This document shows, in pieces, positions 45,548 to 53,547 of a stretch of 64,000 nt of DNA. This DNA comes from Saccharicrinis sp050589685. Its GTDB lineage: Bacteria; Bacteroidota; Bacteroidia; Bacteroidales; Marinilabiliaceae. Made by a program: the position numbers and the translations under genes. The stretch's first letter is position 1. Every line of letters starts with the position of its first letter. The stretch is from NCBI RefSeq assembly GCF_050589685.1, contig NZ_JBNGOS010000010.1, forward strand, positions 124,001-188,000. The letters are read 5' to 3'. Under the pieces are notes generated by a model. That model saw only the letters and a program-made list of their open reading frames with translations. It searched no databases and was not told the DNA's origin.

Positions 45548-46588
45548 ATGTTTAGATTTGAACATACAGAATTTTTATATCTGCTGGCTATTATTCCCAT
45601 ATTAGCTTTTGCCAGTCTGATAATCGGACAAAGAAGGAAAAAAGCCCTGGAACGGTTCGGTAATCCAACCTTATTGGAACCCCTGATGCCAAGCGCTTCT
45701 TCCGTGCGTCCCACGGTTAAATTTTATTTGATGTTATTGGCACTGATCGCCATCATCTTCACTTTGGCAGGGCCTCAATTCGGAACTAAGCTGGAAACCG
45801 TTAAACGTAAGGGAATAGAAATCATCATTGCTTTGGATGTTTCCAACAGTATGAATGCGCAAGATATTCAGCCCAGTAGATTGGACAGGGCGAAGAGAGC
45901 AATTTTTCAGTTGGTAGATAAGCTTCAGAACGATAAAATAGGCTTGGTTGTGTTTGCAGGACAAGCGTACACACAGCTGCCCATTACAACGGATTACCCC
46001 TCGGCTAAGATGTTTATTTCATCTATTAACACAGGAATTATTCCTACGCAAGGAACTGCAATCGGAACCGCCATCAACCAATCTATCAGGTCGTTTACAT
46101 CACAAGAGGATGTGAATCGCGCTATAATTGTTATTACCGACGGCGAAAACCACGAGGATGATGCCATTCAGGCCGCCAAAGCAGCAGCAGAAAAAGGAAT
46201 AAAAGTATATACGGTAGGAATGGGACTTCCCAAGGGCTCCCCTATCCCGATCCCCGACGGTGGCAAAAACAACTTCATGAAGGATCGTGAGGGAAATGTG
46301 GTCATCTCCAAGTTAAACGAAGCCATGCTGGTTGAAATCGCGACGGCGGGAGGTGCAGAGTTTATAGCGGCCAACAATATCCGAAAGGGGATGAACGATT
46401 TGGTCGACCATCTTTCGAAATTGGAAAAGACGGAAATGGAAGCCAAGATTTATACCGATTATGAAAATCAGTTTCAGTATATCGCTTTGTTTGCGCTATT
46501 GTTTTTGTTGATAGAATTTATGGTATTGGAACGCAAGAACAAATACCTGCGTAAAATTAAACTGTTCGAAGAGGAGGACGAGAAATGA
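45548..46588 (+). CDS. batB: BatB, VWA-domain inner-membrane protein
   Basis: The 346-residue paralogue of BatA has helices at 10-30 and 55-75 and a MIDAS IIIALDVSNSMNAQDIQPSRLDRAK near residue 95. It also shows IGLVVFAGQAYTQLPIT near 125, VITDGENHEDDA near 195 and a C-terminal helix (YIALFALLFLLIEFMVLE). It starts 15 bp after batA; its last codons overlap the ATG of batC. It probably pairs with BatA in a membrane complex. Confidence 0.93.
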   Translation: MFRFEHTEFLYLLAIIPILAFASLIIGQRRKKALERFGNPTLLEPLMPSASSVRPTVKFYLMLLALIAIIFTLAGPQFGTKLETVKRKGIEIIIALDVSNSMNAQDIQPSRLDRAKRAIFQLVDKLQNDKIGLVVFAGQAYTQLPITTDYPSAKMFISSINTGIIPTQGTAIGTAINQSIRSFTSQEDVNRAIIVITDGENHEDDAIQAAKAAAEKGIKVYTVGMGLPKGSPIPIPDGGKNNFMKDREGNVVISKLNEAMLVEIATAGGAEFIAANNIRKGMNDLVDHLSKLEKTEMEAKIYTDYENQFQYIALFALLFLLIEFMVLERKNKYLRKIKLFEEEDEK

Positions 46589-47520
46589 GATCTTTACTGA
46601 CTACCATATTATTGTTTTGTGCAATAACAACCTTTGCACAAAAAGAACGTAAGTTCATTCGCAACGGAAACGATGAATACAGCGAAGGCAAATTTATCGA
46701 GTCCGAAATTGAATATAAAAAAGCATTGGAGAAATTAAAGGAAGGAGAATCTTCTTTCGAAGCCGATTTTAACCTGGGAGATGCATACTTTAAACAAGAG
46801 AAATTTGAAGAAGCCTTTAATCAGTTTAAAAGTATCAACCTTGAAAATTTAAGCAAGGAGCAGAAGGCACAGGTTCAGCACAACCTGGGTAACACTTATC
46901 TGGCCCAAAAGGATATCGACAATGCAATCAATTCGTATAAAGATGCTTTAAAAAACAATCCTTTGGACGATGAGACCAGGTATAACTTGATTGCCGCCAT
47001 GAAAATGAAACAGCAGCAGGAACAAAATCAAGATCAGAACAAAGACCAAAATCAGAACAAAGACCAAAATCAGGATCAAAACAAGGACCAAAACAAGGAC
47101 CAAAACCAACAGGATCAGCAAAAACAGGATTCCGATGGGGATGGTATTCCTGACGAAAAAGAAAAAGAAGACAAGAACGGACAGCAAAACGAAAACGAGG
47201 ATACCGATAAGGATGGCACACCGGACTATCAGGACGAAGATTCTGACAACGATGGCATACCGGACCAACAAGAAGCCGGCGAGAATCCGAATGAACCAAA
47301 GGATACTGATGGAGATGGAATACCAGATTATCGCGATACCGATTCCAATAATGACGGGACACCGGATAGTCAGGAACAACAAGCTCAACCTCAGGATCAA
47401 ATATCCAAGGAAGATGCGGAGCGAATCCTCAATGCGCTGAATCAGGATGAACAGGAATTACAGGATAAAATGAAAAAAATAAAAGGTAAGCCTAACAAAA
47501 ACATTGAGAAAAACTGGTAG
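46585..47520 (+). CDS. batC: BatC, TPR protein with Gln/Asp-rich and thrombospondin-3-like repeats
   Basis: The 311-residue protein has a signal peptide (SLLTTILLFCAITTFAQ) and TPR units at about 25-145. These are followed by a low-complexity segment (about 146-180) of N, Q, D and K repeats of the QNKDQN type. From about 183 to 265 lies a run of Ca-binding-type repeats (SDGDGIPDEKEKED, DTDKDGTPDYQDEDSDNDGIPDQQEAGEN, DTDGDGIPDYRDTDSNNDGTPDSQEQ), which read as thrombospondin type 3 repeats. The C-terminus ends in charged helices. BatC is usually a simple TPR protein; the TSP3 insertion is notable. The overlap with batB suggests coupling. Confidence 0.88.
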   Translation: MRSLLTTILLFCAITTFAQKERKFIRNGNDEYSEGKFIESEIEYKKALEKLKEGESSFEADFNLGDAYFKQEKFEEAFNQFKSINLENLSKEQKAQVQHNLGNTYLAQKDIDNAINSYKDALKNNPLDDETRYNLIAAMKMKQQQEQNQDQNKDQNQNKDQNQDQNKDQNKDQNQQDQQKQDSDGDGIPDEKEKEDKNGQQNENEDTDKDGTPDYQDEDSDNDGIPDQQEAGENPNEPKDTDGDGIPDYRDTDSNNDGTPDSQEQQAQPQDQISKEDAERILNALNQDEQELQDKMKKIKGKPNKNIEKNW

Positions 47521-47545
47521 AGTAAGAGCCGGTGTTCAACCTGGA

Positions 47546-47609
47546 TGCTTTATTGCATTGATAAAGCACCAAAGGCCGAACCGGCCTAAACAGGTCCGAG
47601 GGCTAGCCC
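47546..47609. repeat. Cluster of three hairpins between batC and batD
   Basis: Three inverted repeats in 64 bp: TGCTTTAT/ATAAAGCA (47546-47568), AGGCCG/CGGCCT (47573-47587) and the palindrome GGGCTAGCCC (47600-47609). The interval is much more GC-rich than its surroundings and interrupts the Bat operon. Confidence 0.5.
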
Positions 47610-47669
47610 GTGAAACGTTGAATGAAACTTTCTCGGCATTTTGATTAGCGTAGCGAAAAGTGAAAAATG

Positions 47670-47702
47670 TTTGATTTTTTCAGGCTTATAAATATATTTT
47701 TG
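47670..47702 (+). promoter_or_regulatory. Internal promoter before batD
   Basis: TTTG at 47670-47673, 21 bp, then TATTTTTG at 47695-47702 (TAnnTTTG). It lies 22 bp before the ATG at 47724, so batD and batE can be transcribed separately from the upstream genes. Confidence 0.5.
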
Positions 47703-47723
47703 CACAAGAATTTCAATATTGTG

Positions 47724-49559
47724 ATGATGCACCAATTAAAACACATATTTTTTATAGTTCTCATGCTTTCCATTTTTGAAAGTGTGGGTGCGCAAGATGT
47801 CCAGTTTACAGCCCAGGCTAAGCAGTCTGTGTTGGCGGGAGAGAAATTCCAGCTTATATTCTCTGTCAACGAAGAAGGCGATGATTTTAGGTTACCCCCC
47901 CTCCCCGATTTTACAGTATTAATGGGGCCCAGTGTCATGACCAGTTCAAGTACACAAATAATTAATGGGAAAGTGACCAGAAGCAGACAGTATACCTACA
48001 CTTATATTTTAAAATGCGACAAACCCGGCAATTACACTATTAATCCGGCACAGATAACTGTGGATGGTAACAAATATTCAAGTAATGAAATCAGTATTGA
48101 GGTTGTAAAAAACGACGGTTCCGCCCAAAAACAACAAAGTCAGCAACAGCAGTCTTCCGAGACAGATTTCTCAACGGATGATTTGTTCATCAAGGTACTC
48201 AGCAATAAAAAGAGTATATACCAGGGCGAACCTTTGGTGCTGACCACTAAAATTTATACCAGAATCGACCTGGACAATGTTTCGGATATCAAACATCCCG
48301 ATTTCAGGAATTTCATCGTACAAGAACTGTCCGATGGCAGTAATATTCAATGGGCCTACGAGTATGTGAATAATAAACAATATAGAGTAGGTACCTTTGA
48401 ACAGAAAGTACTATATGCACAAAAAACCGGCGTGCAAACCATCTCTCCCACCGAGATAGAGTTTTTGATCAAACAAAGGGTGCGTCGTAGGTCGCAAAGC
48501 ATTTTCGACGACTTTTTTGATAACAACTACAGGGTTGTAAAAAAACGTGTTAAGTCCAAGCCAATTGAAGTAACGGTTAAACCATATCCTGCGGGCAGAC
48601 CACAGAATTTTTCTGGAGCCGTTGGACAGTTGAGCATGAAGGTGGTGACCTCTGCCAATAAAGTTAAGGTAAATGATGGTGTCACAATTAAAGTAATCAT
48701 TTCCGGCACGGGCAATCACAAATTGATGTCCTCGCCCGAGTTTAACTTCCCTACCGACTTTGATTTGTTTGATCCTACGACTAAAAATAACTTTCAGAAC
48801 ACAACGGCCGGGATGAAAGGAACCAAAACATTTGAGTACCTTATTATTCCCAGGTTTCCGGGAACATATACCATCGATCCTTTAATATTCTCATATTTCG
48901 ATTATCAATCAAATAGTTTTAAAACAATTTCGTCGCAACCCATCCATATCGAGGTTGAAAAAAATGGCGAAGGAGAAGAATATGTAAGTGGAACGTATAG
49001 TCCATCCAGTGTAAACCGCGAGGATGTTAGGTTTGTAGGAAAGGATATCCGATTTATCAAAACCGGACGACCCGACTTAAAACCTAAAGGTACCTTCCTG
49101 TTCGGTTCTATGTTGTTTTATCTGGGGTATTTATTACCTGTGCTATTGCTGGTTGTGGCCTTTGTGTTATACAGGAAGCGCATGCACGAAAATGAGAACG
49201 TGCATTTGGTAAAGAACAAGAAAGCGAATAAAATGGCTCAAAAACGCCTTAAAAAGTCGTCTTCCTTCCTTAAGGCAAAAGATCATGAGGCGTTCTACGA
49301 TGAAGTATTGAAAGCTTTATACACCTATTTAAGCGACAAGCTATACCTACCGGTAAGTGAATTAAACAAGGACAAAATAAGCACGCTCATTGAAGAACGA
49401 GGTGTTGAAACACAAGTGAAAGATGAACTGATATCAATACTAGACACTTGCGAGTTTGCCCGTTTCTCCCCTGATTCAGGAGCTACCGAAGAAATGGATA
49501 AACTGTATAAACGGGCTTTAACCAACATTGGCAGATTGGATAATCAAATAAAAAAATAA
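47724..49559 (+). CDS. batD: BatD, oxygen-tolerance-type membrane protein
   Basis: The 611-residue protein has a signal peptide (LKHIFFIVLMLSIFESVGAQ) and several periplasmic Ig-like domains (VQFTAQAKQSVLAGEKFQL start). A membrane helix (MLFYLGYLLPVLLLVVAFVLYRK, about residue 470) and a cytoplasmic C-terminus of helices follow. This is the BatD pattern. It starts at 47724 because the longer frame would begin with residues that are not signal-like. It completes the envelope part of the Bat complex. Confidence 0.88.
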   Translation: MMHQLKHIFFIVLMLSIFESVGAQDVQFTAQAKQSVLAGEKFQLIFSVNEEGDDFRLPPLPDFTVLMGPSVMTSSSTQIINGKVTRSRQYTYTYILKCDKPGNYTINPAQITVDGNKYSSNEISIEVVKNDGSAQKQQSQQQQSSETDFSTDDLFIKVLSNKKSIYQGEPLVLTTKIYTRIDLDNVSDIKHPDFRNFIVQELSDGSNIQWAYEYVNNKQYRVGTFEQKVLYAQKTGVQTISPTEIEFLIKQRVRRRSQSIFDDFFDNNYRVVKKRVKSKPIEVTVKPYPAGRPQNFSGAVGQLSMKVVTSANKVKVNDGVTIKVIISGTGNHKLMSSPEFNFPTDFDLFDPTTKNNFQNTTAGMKGTKTFEYLIIPRFPGTYTIDPLIFSYFDYQSNSFKTISSQPIHIEVEKNGEGEEYVSGTYSPSSVNREDVRFVGKDIRFIKTGRPDLKPKGTFLFGSMLFYLGYLLPVLLLVVAFVLYRKRMHENENVHLVKNKKANKMAQKRLKKSSSFLKAKDHEAFYDEVLKALYTYLSDKLYLPVSELNKDKISTLIEERGVETQVKDELISILDTCEFARFSPDSGATEEMDKLYKRALTNIGRLDNQIKK

Positions 49560-49624
49560 CCTGCATAGTCGCTTTTCTGCCACGGGCAGCAAACGAACAA
49601 CCGGGCACAGAGGAACAAAGCCTG

Positions 49625-49643
49625 CCCCGAACTTAATTCGGGG
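49625..49643. repeat. GC-rich hairpin between batD and batE
   Basis: CCCCGAA (49625-49631) pairs with TTCGGGG (49637-49643) around CTTAA. It lies in a 129-bp gap between two Bat genes. A common small interspersed hairpin of this kind may be involved; no further copy was identified here. Confidence 0.35.
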
Positions 49644-49688
49644 ATTGAAATTTGCATAGCTTTTCAAGTTTTACTAATTATTAAGCGC

Positions 49689-50438
49689 ATGAAAAAACTA
49701 CTAATATATATTATCGTACTTGCAGCTGCCGCTTCAGCATATGCTCAAGACAACAGATTTGAAGATGCCAACAACCTATTTACGGAGGGGAAATACGAGG
49801 AAGCTATAACCTCTTATAACGAAATTATTAATACCGGAGTCGAAAGTGCCAAATTGTATTATAACCTTGGCAATGCATATTACAAATCTGGCAATCTCCC
49901 CAGGGCCATATTAAATTATGAAAGAGCTCTTTTGCTGGCTCCGCACGACAAAGACATCCGGTACAACCTCGAAATGTCCAATATGCAAATCACCGACAAA
50001 CTGGAAACCGTTGGCGAGTTCTTTCTGGCAACCTGGTTTAAAAACTTTAAAAGCAAAACAAAGTCCGACACCTGGGCGCTCCTCTCTATAACTGCTTTTT
50101 GTATATCTATATTGGGTATAGGACTATTTTTATTTTCACGTAAAAGAAGTATAAAACAAGTTTCGTTTGCTGCGGGAATAATTTTATTCGTTGTGGCATT
50201 TATAGCGTTTAACTTTTCAGCTTCTCAAAAAGACAAGCTCATTAATCGGGATACTGCTATTGTTTTTGAGCCCTCCGTAAGCGTCAAGAGTTCTCCTTCG
50301 GCTGGAGGAACAGATCTTTTTATTCTGCACGAAGGAACAAAGGTGAATATCCTGGAAGAACTTGGCGAATGGAAAAGGATTGTAATCAGCGATGGTAATG
50401 AAGGTTGGATGCCTGCTGCAGCAATAGAAGTGATATAG
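49689..50438 (+). CDS. batE: BatE, TPR and SH3-type membrane protein
   Basis: The 249-residue protein has a signal peptide (LLIYIIVLAAAASAYAQ) and three TPR units to about residue 105. Two membrane helices follow (LLSITAFCISILGIGLFLF, about 140, and SFAAGIILFVVAFIAFNF, about 160), with a C-terminal SH3-type domain (SPSAGGTDLFILHEGTKVNILEELGEWKRI...GWMPAAAIEVI). This is the BatE layout and ends the Bat operon. TPR plus SH3 suggests protein or peptidoglycan contact. Confidence 0.9.
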   Translation: MKKLLIYIIVLAAAASAYAQDNRFEDANNLFTEGKYEEAITSYNEIINTGVESAKLYYNLGNAYYKSGNLPRAILNYERALLLAPHDKDIRYNLEMSNMQITDKLETVGEFFLATWFKNFKSKTKSDTWALLSITAFCISILGIGLFLFSRKRSIKQVSFAAGIILFVVAFIAFNFSASQKDKLINRDTAIVFEPSVSVKSSPSAGGTDLFILHEGTKVNILEELGEWKRIVISDGNEGWMPAAAIEVI

Positions 50439-50450
50439 CACAACATTGGA

Positions 50451-50569
50451 ATTATCGCTCTGGAGCGTTAAAATGAAGCAACGCAGTGTCTTGTTTTGAA
50501 GCCATTTCGATGTGTAATACCGGCCAGTAGGCTGGCTAAGAAATTCTCATGCATATTGCAGACCTAAAA
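50451..50569 (-). repeat. Second copy of the 8.9-kb repeat, inverted
   Basis: On the minus strand this segment matches the 8924-9020 part of the element at 8.9 kb. Blocks GCAATATGCAT, TTACACAT, GAAAT and TTCAAAACAAGACACT are shared in the same order, with a ~20-bp insertion (near 50518-50538) between the first two. It lies directly after batE. Its right end and terminal inverted repeat are not present in full. Confidence 0.6.
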
Positions 50570-50576
50570 CGCATAT

Positions 50577-50616
50577 ACAAGAAAGCCTGATTCAATGTTG
50601 AGCCAGGCTTTCTTGT
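50577..50616. terminator. Bidirectional terminator between batE and the STAS gene
   Basis: A 13-bp perfect stem (50577-50589 with 50604-50616) and a 14-nt loop lie between convergent genes, right beside the repeat copy. Confidence 0.7.
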
Positions 50617-50666
50617 TATAAACAAAACGTACCTAATATGTACTTCATATTGTTTGCAACGTTATT

Positions 50667-50990
50667 TTATAACATGCTTTCGTCAGCACAAATTTCAAAA
50701 ATCTTATCTAGCTTCATCAATGACAATAAGCTCATGACATCCTTCTGAATTGCACATAAAGCAAAAGATGTATCACTTTGCCTGGCTGTTTTCAGTGCGG
50801 ATATTAACACACCTATTCCAGTACTGTCGATAAATTTGATATTTGATAAATCAAGTATCACTTTACTGTTGCTTTCTGATACAATACTTGTCAAATCGCT
50901 TTTTACATCATCCGCTACAGCAGCTGTAAGTCTGTCAGATTCTTTGATGCTGGCAATTACAAATCCGTCGTTTAATCTTGTTTCAACCAT
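50667..50990 (-). CDS. STAS-domain anti-sigma-factor-antagonist-like protein
   Basis: The 107-residue protein has the STAS fold marks VILDLSNIKFIDSTGIGVLISALK near residue 48, with the Ser in DSTGIG that serine kinases phosphorylate in SpoIIAA-type proteins. It could switch an anti-sigma factor or another partner. It follows the HPt gene by 15 bp and both are likely cotranscribed. No anti-sigma kinase was found nearby. Confidence 0.88.
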   Translation of the reverse strand: MVETRLNDGFVIASIKESDRLTAAVADDVKSDLTSIVSESNSKVILDLSNIKFIDSTGIGVLISALKTARQSDTSFALCAIQKDVMSLLSLMKLDKIFEICADESML

Positions 50991-51005
50991 AAGAGTATGT
51001 AAGGT

Positions 51006-51485
51006 TTAATAGGTACTAATCACTTTATTTAACTCATCCACTGCTTTATTACATACAGTAGTAAATTTTTCAATAAGACTTTCTAATGTTTCTTTGTCGG
51101 CGTTTTCCACAACCCAAGTCACCCTGCTGTCAGGATAACTCTCAAGATTCCGTTTAAGGTTGACAATCTCTTCTTTTTGGGATTCCGTTATGCTTTCTTT
51201 CACCGAGAGTTCATTGATTCGTAGTTGCTTCGCCAATAACTCCATGTTTTTCAGGTCGATACTACCAAGCTCTTCCATTCCCATTGACATCACCGATGAT
51301 TTTGCCTTATGGGCAATGGCTGCTACTTTAACCCAGTCTTTGTCTGTCATGCTTTCCGCAAAACCATCTGTAAATTCGGGCATTTGATCCAGAAATATCT
51401 CAACAAGTTCTTTAATAATTTCCTTGTCCCCTTCAGCAATTCCCTCAAGGTAAGATAAGTCGATATATTTGTAATCCTCTACCAT
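51006..51485 (-). CDS. HPt-domain phosphotransfer protein
   Basis: The 159-residue protein has an HPt segment with AIAHKAKSSVMSMGMEELG near residue 56, where the His would be the phosphoacceptor (HxxKSS, a variant of HxLKGS). The rest is helical. HPt domains relay phosphate from hybrid kinases to response regulators. The pair with STAS suggests a partner-switching or relay route; the upstream kinase is not visible in the window. Confidence 0.8.
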   Translation of the reverse strand: MVEDYKYIDLSYLEGIAEGDKEIIKELVEIFLDQMPEFTDGFAESMTDKDWVKVAAIAHKAKSSVMSMGMEELGSIDLKNMELLAKQLRINELSVKESITESQKEEIVNLKRNLESYPDSRVTWVVENADKETLESLIEKFTTVCNKAVDELNKVISTY

Positions 51486-51752
51486 TAGGTCTGGCTTTAA
51501 TTATTAGTTTAAAATACAAATCTAGTTTTTTTTATGTAACCTACATGCAAATTCCAAAGTAAATTCAGCAATTTCCTTGGTACATTTAATTCACAGTTTT
51601 CATTGTACCAAGTATTGATTTGGTACTTCAATGAGTTTTTTAATCGTCTTAAAGATAAAGATTCTTTAAAAATTACAAGAGCGAATACGCTATTTTTTAG
51701 CAAAACGGATAAAAAGAAAGTAATTATCATATATGACCCAATAACATTTGCA

Positions 51753-51760
51753 TACATTTG
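51753..51760 (+). promoter_or_regulatory. -7 promoter box for gcvT
   Basis: TACATTTG matches TAnnTTTG. It lies 48 bp before the gcvT ATG. No TTTG at the standard -33 distance was found. Confidence 0.35.
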
Positions 51761-51808
51761 TGTCAATAGATAAAACATTTGTTCTTAAATTTTCAAGAAA
51801 AATAAATA

Positions 51809-52891
51809 ATGAAAAAAACTGCCTTCTACGCTATCCATCAGCAGCTAAATGCTAAGATGGTCGCTTTTGCCGGCTACGAAATGCCAATAGAATACTCGGG
51901 AATTAACAACGAACACATGCAAGTGAGAAATTCGGTAGGTGTATTTGATGTTTCGCATATGGGCGAATTTTGGGCGAAAGGCCCCCATGCTTTGGAGTTC
52001 GTGCAAAAAATAACTTCTAATGATGCATCCAAACTAGCCGTTGGTAATGCTCAGTACTCTTGCTTTCCAAATGGCGAGGGAGGTATAGTTGACGATCTAC
52101 TGGTTTATAAATATGAAGAAGAAAAGTACCTATTGGTTGTAAATGCCTCCAACATAAATAAAGATTGGGAATGGTGTGTAAAAAACAATACCATGGGTGC
52201 CGATCTGGAAAATGCATCTGATGCCATTTCACAATTAGCTGTGCAAGGACCAAAGGCGGTTGAAACACTGCAAAAACTTACGGATATAAATTTATCGGAG
52301 ATACCTTATTATAGCTTTGTTACGGGAAAAATAGGCGGCATTGATGAAGTTATCATCTCAAATACCGGTTATACCGGTGCCGGTGGTTTCGAACTTTACA
52401 TGCATAATAAAGATGCGGAGCATATTTGGAAGGCCATCTTTGAGGCTGGAGCAGAATTCAATATCCAGCCTATTGGACTGGGTGCCCGCGACACCTTGCG
52501 TCTTGAAATGGGTTATTGTCTGTATGGCAACGATATTGATGACACCACCTCACCTATTGAAGCGGGTTTAGGTTGGATTACAAAATTTACAGACGACAAA
52601 GACTTTATGGACAAACAAGTGTTATTAAAGCAGAAAACCGAAGGTGTAAAACGTCGGTTAAGAGGCTTTAAGATGATTGACCGAGGCATCCCGCGCAAGG
52701 ATTATGTTATTGTTGATGTGGATGATCATGTTATTGGTAAGGTAACCTCCGGAACGCAATCACCTGTTTTGCAACAAGGTATTGGAATGGGATATATAAT
52801 TACACCAAATGCCAAATTGGGTTCCGAAATATATATCAAGGTTAGAAATAGAAAACTGAAAGCCTTAGTCGTAAAAACGCCATTTATCTAA
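51809..52891 (+). CDS. gcvT: Glycine cleavage system aminomethyltransferase (T-protein)
   Basis: The 360-residue protein has KMVAFAGYEMPIEYSGI at the N-terminus, VSHMGEFWAKGP near residue 48, QYSCFPNGEGGIVDDLLVYKY near 82 and ISNTGYTGAGGFELYM near residue 180. It ends in the GKVTSGTQSPVLQQGIGMGYI domain near residue 310. It moves the aminomethyl carbon of glycine to tetrahydrofolate. No gcvH or gcvP is next to it. Confidence 0.97.
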   Translation: MKKTAFYAIHQQLNAKMVAFAGYEMPIEYSGINNEHMQVRNSVGVFDVSHMGEFWAKGPHALEFVQKITSNDASKLAVGNAQYSCFPNGEGGIVDDLLVYKYEEEKYLLVVNASNINKDWEWCVKNNTMGADLENASDAISQLAVQGPKAVETLQKLTDINLSEIPYYSFVTGKIGGIDEVIISNTGYTGAGGFELYMHNKDAEHIWKAIFEAGAEFNIQPIGLGARDTLRLEMGYCLYGNDIDDTTSPIEAGLGWITKFTDDKDFMDKQVLLKQKTEGVKRRLRGFKMIDRGIPRKDYVIVDVDDHVIGKVTSGTQSPVLQQGIGMGYIITPNAKLGSEIYIKVRNRKLKALVVKTPFI

Positions 52892-52994
52892 ATGAACGCA
52901 CCGACCTGACTATTGCTTTTATAATGTAAAAAGCACATTTACACGTAAAACATTCAAATAAGCATAAGCAGACCGGTATCGTAAAAATAACGTA

Positions 52995-53190
52995 GTGAGG
53001 GTGTCCGATATTCAGTTTATGAAAATTGTAAATTTACGATTTGTAAGTACCGAGCGAATGGCTCTTCCCCTTAACTCTGAAGCCAGGGGAAGTAACGTAT
53101 CAAAGATGCAGGGATGGGGGTTACTGAGTCTCTCAGCTTTTAATCTGCAAGTCCCGCTGTTAATTAAAAACATTTTGGGATACCCTCACG
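52995..53190. mobile_element. MITE-like element, 196 bp, with GTGAGGGT ends
   Basis: GTGAGGGTGTCC (52995-53006) faces GGATACCCTCAC (53179-53190): the ends are inverted and match at 11 of 12 bases. The element is flanked by GTA on each side, a possible 3-bp target duplication. A 71-codon frame inside (to 53210) is not protein-like. An internal inverted repeat of 8 bp (CTTCCCCT/AGGGGAAG, near 53064-53091) is present. It occupies most of the 656-bp gap between gcvT and serC. Confidence 0.55.
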
Positions 53191-53372
53191 TAACAAAGAT
53201 TTTTTCATGACTAAAATCAGGTTTCCGAATGACAAAAATCATTTCACATATCCTTTAACAACAATATTTTAAGCGGTATTTGGTGTTATTTTGGAGACTT
53301 AGACCATAACATTTAATTATAACAGATAACTATGTTTTATGGCAAATAATGGATTTAAATGACAGATTTTTC

Positions 53373-53380
53373 TAAATTTG
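53373..53380 (+). promoter_or_regulatory. -7 promoter box upstream of serC
   Basis: TAAATTTG fits TAnnTTTG exactly. The transcript would start near 53387, giving a leader of about 160 nt to serC. Confidence 0.4.
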
Positions 53381-53547
53381 CGCCATACTTCAAAAGAAAA
53401 GGATAAATCTCAATATTGTAAGCTAATCAGGCTTTTTTGTATAGTGAAAGCTCTATTTTTTTGAATTTTTATTAATTGTATAATAATACATATCCATTAA
53501 CAATTCTATTATTGAAAATGGCTATAAGTGTAAAAAATAATTTAAAC

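Noticed and set aside
47020..47130. Tandem DNA repeats at the Gln/Asn/Asp stretch, first thought to be a CRISPR-like or satellite array
   Set aside because: They are in frame and code for the low-complexity part of BatC; there are no spacers.
51509..51778. An 89-codon minus-strand frame between the HPt gene and gcvT
   Set aside because: AT-rich composition, no domain, and it covers the promoter box of gcvT.
52995..53210. A 71-codon frame in the gcvT-serC gap
   Set aside because: It starts within the inverted-repeat end of the 196-bp element and has no protein-like features.
52892..53547. A glycine or other riboswitch in front of serC/gcvT genes
   Set aside because: No conserved aptamer pattern was recognised; the structure there is explained by the inverted-repeat element and a promoter box.
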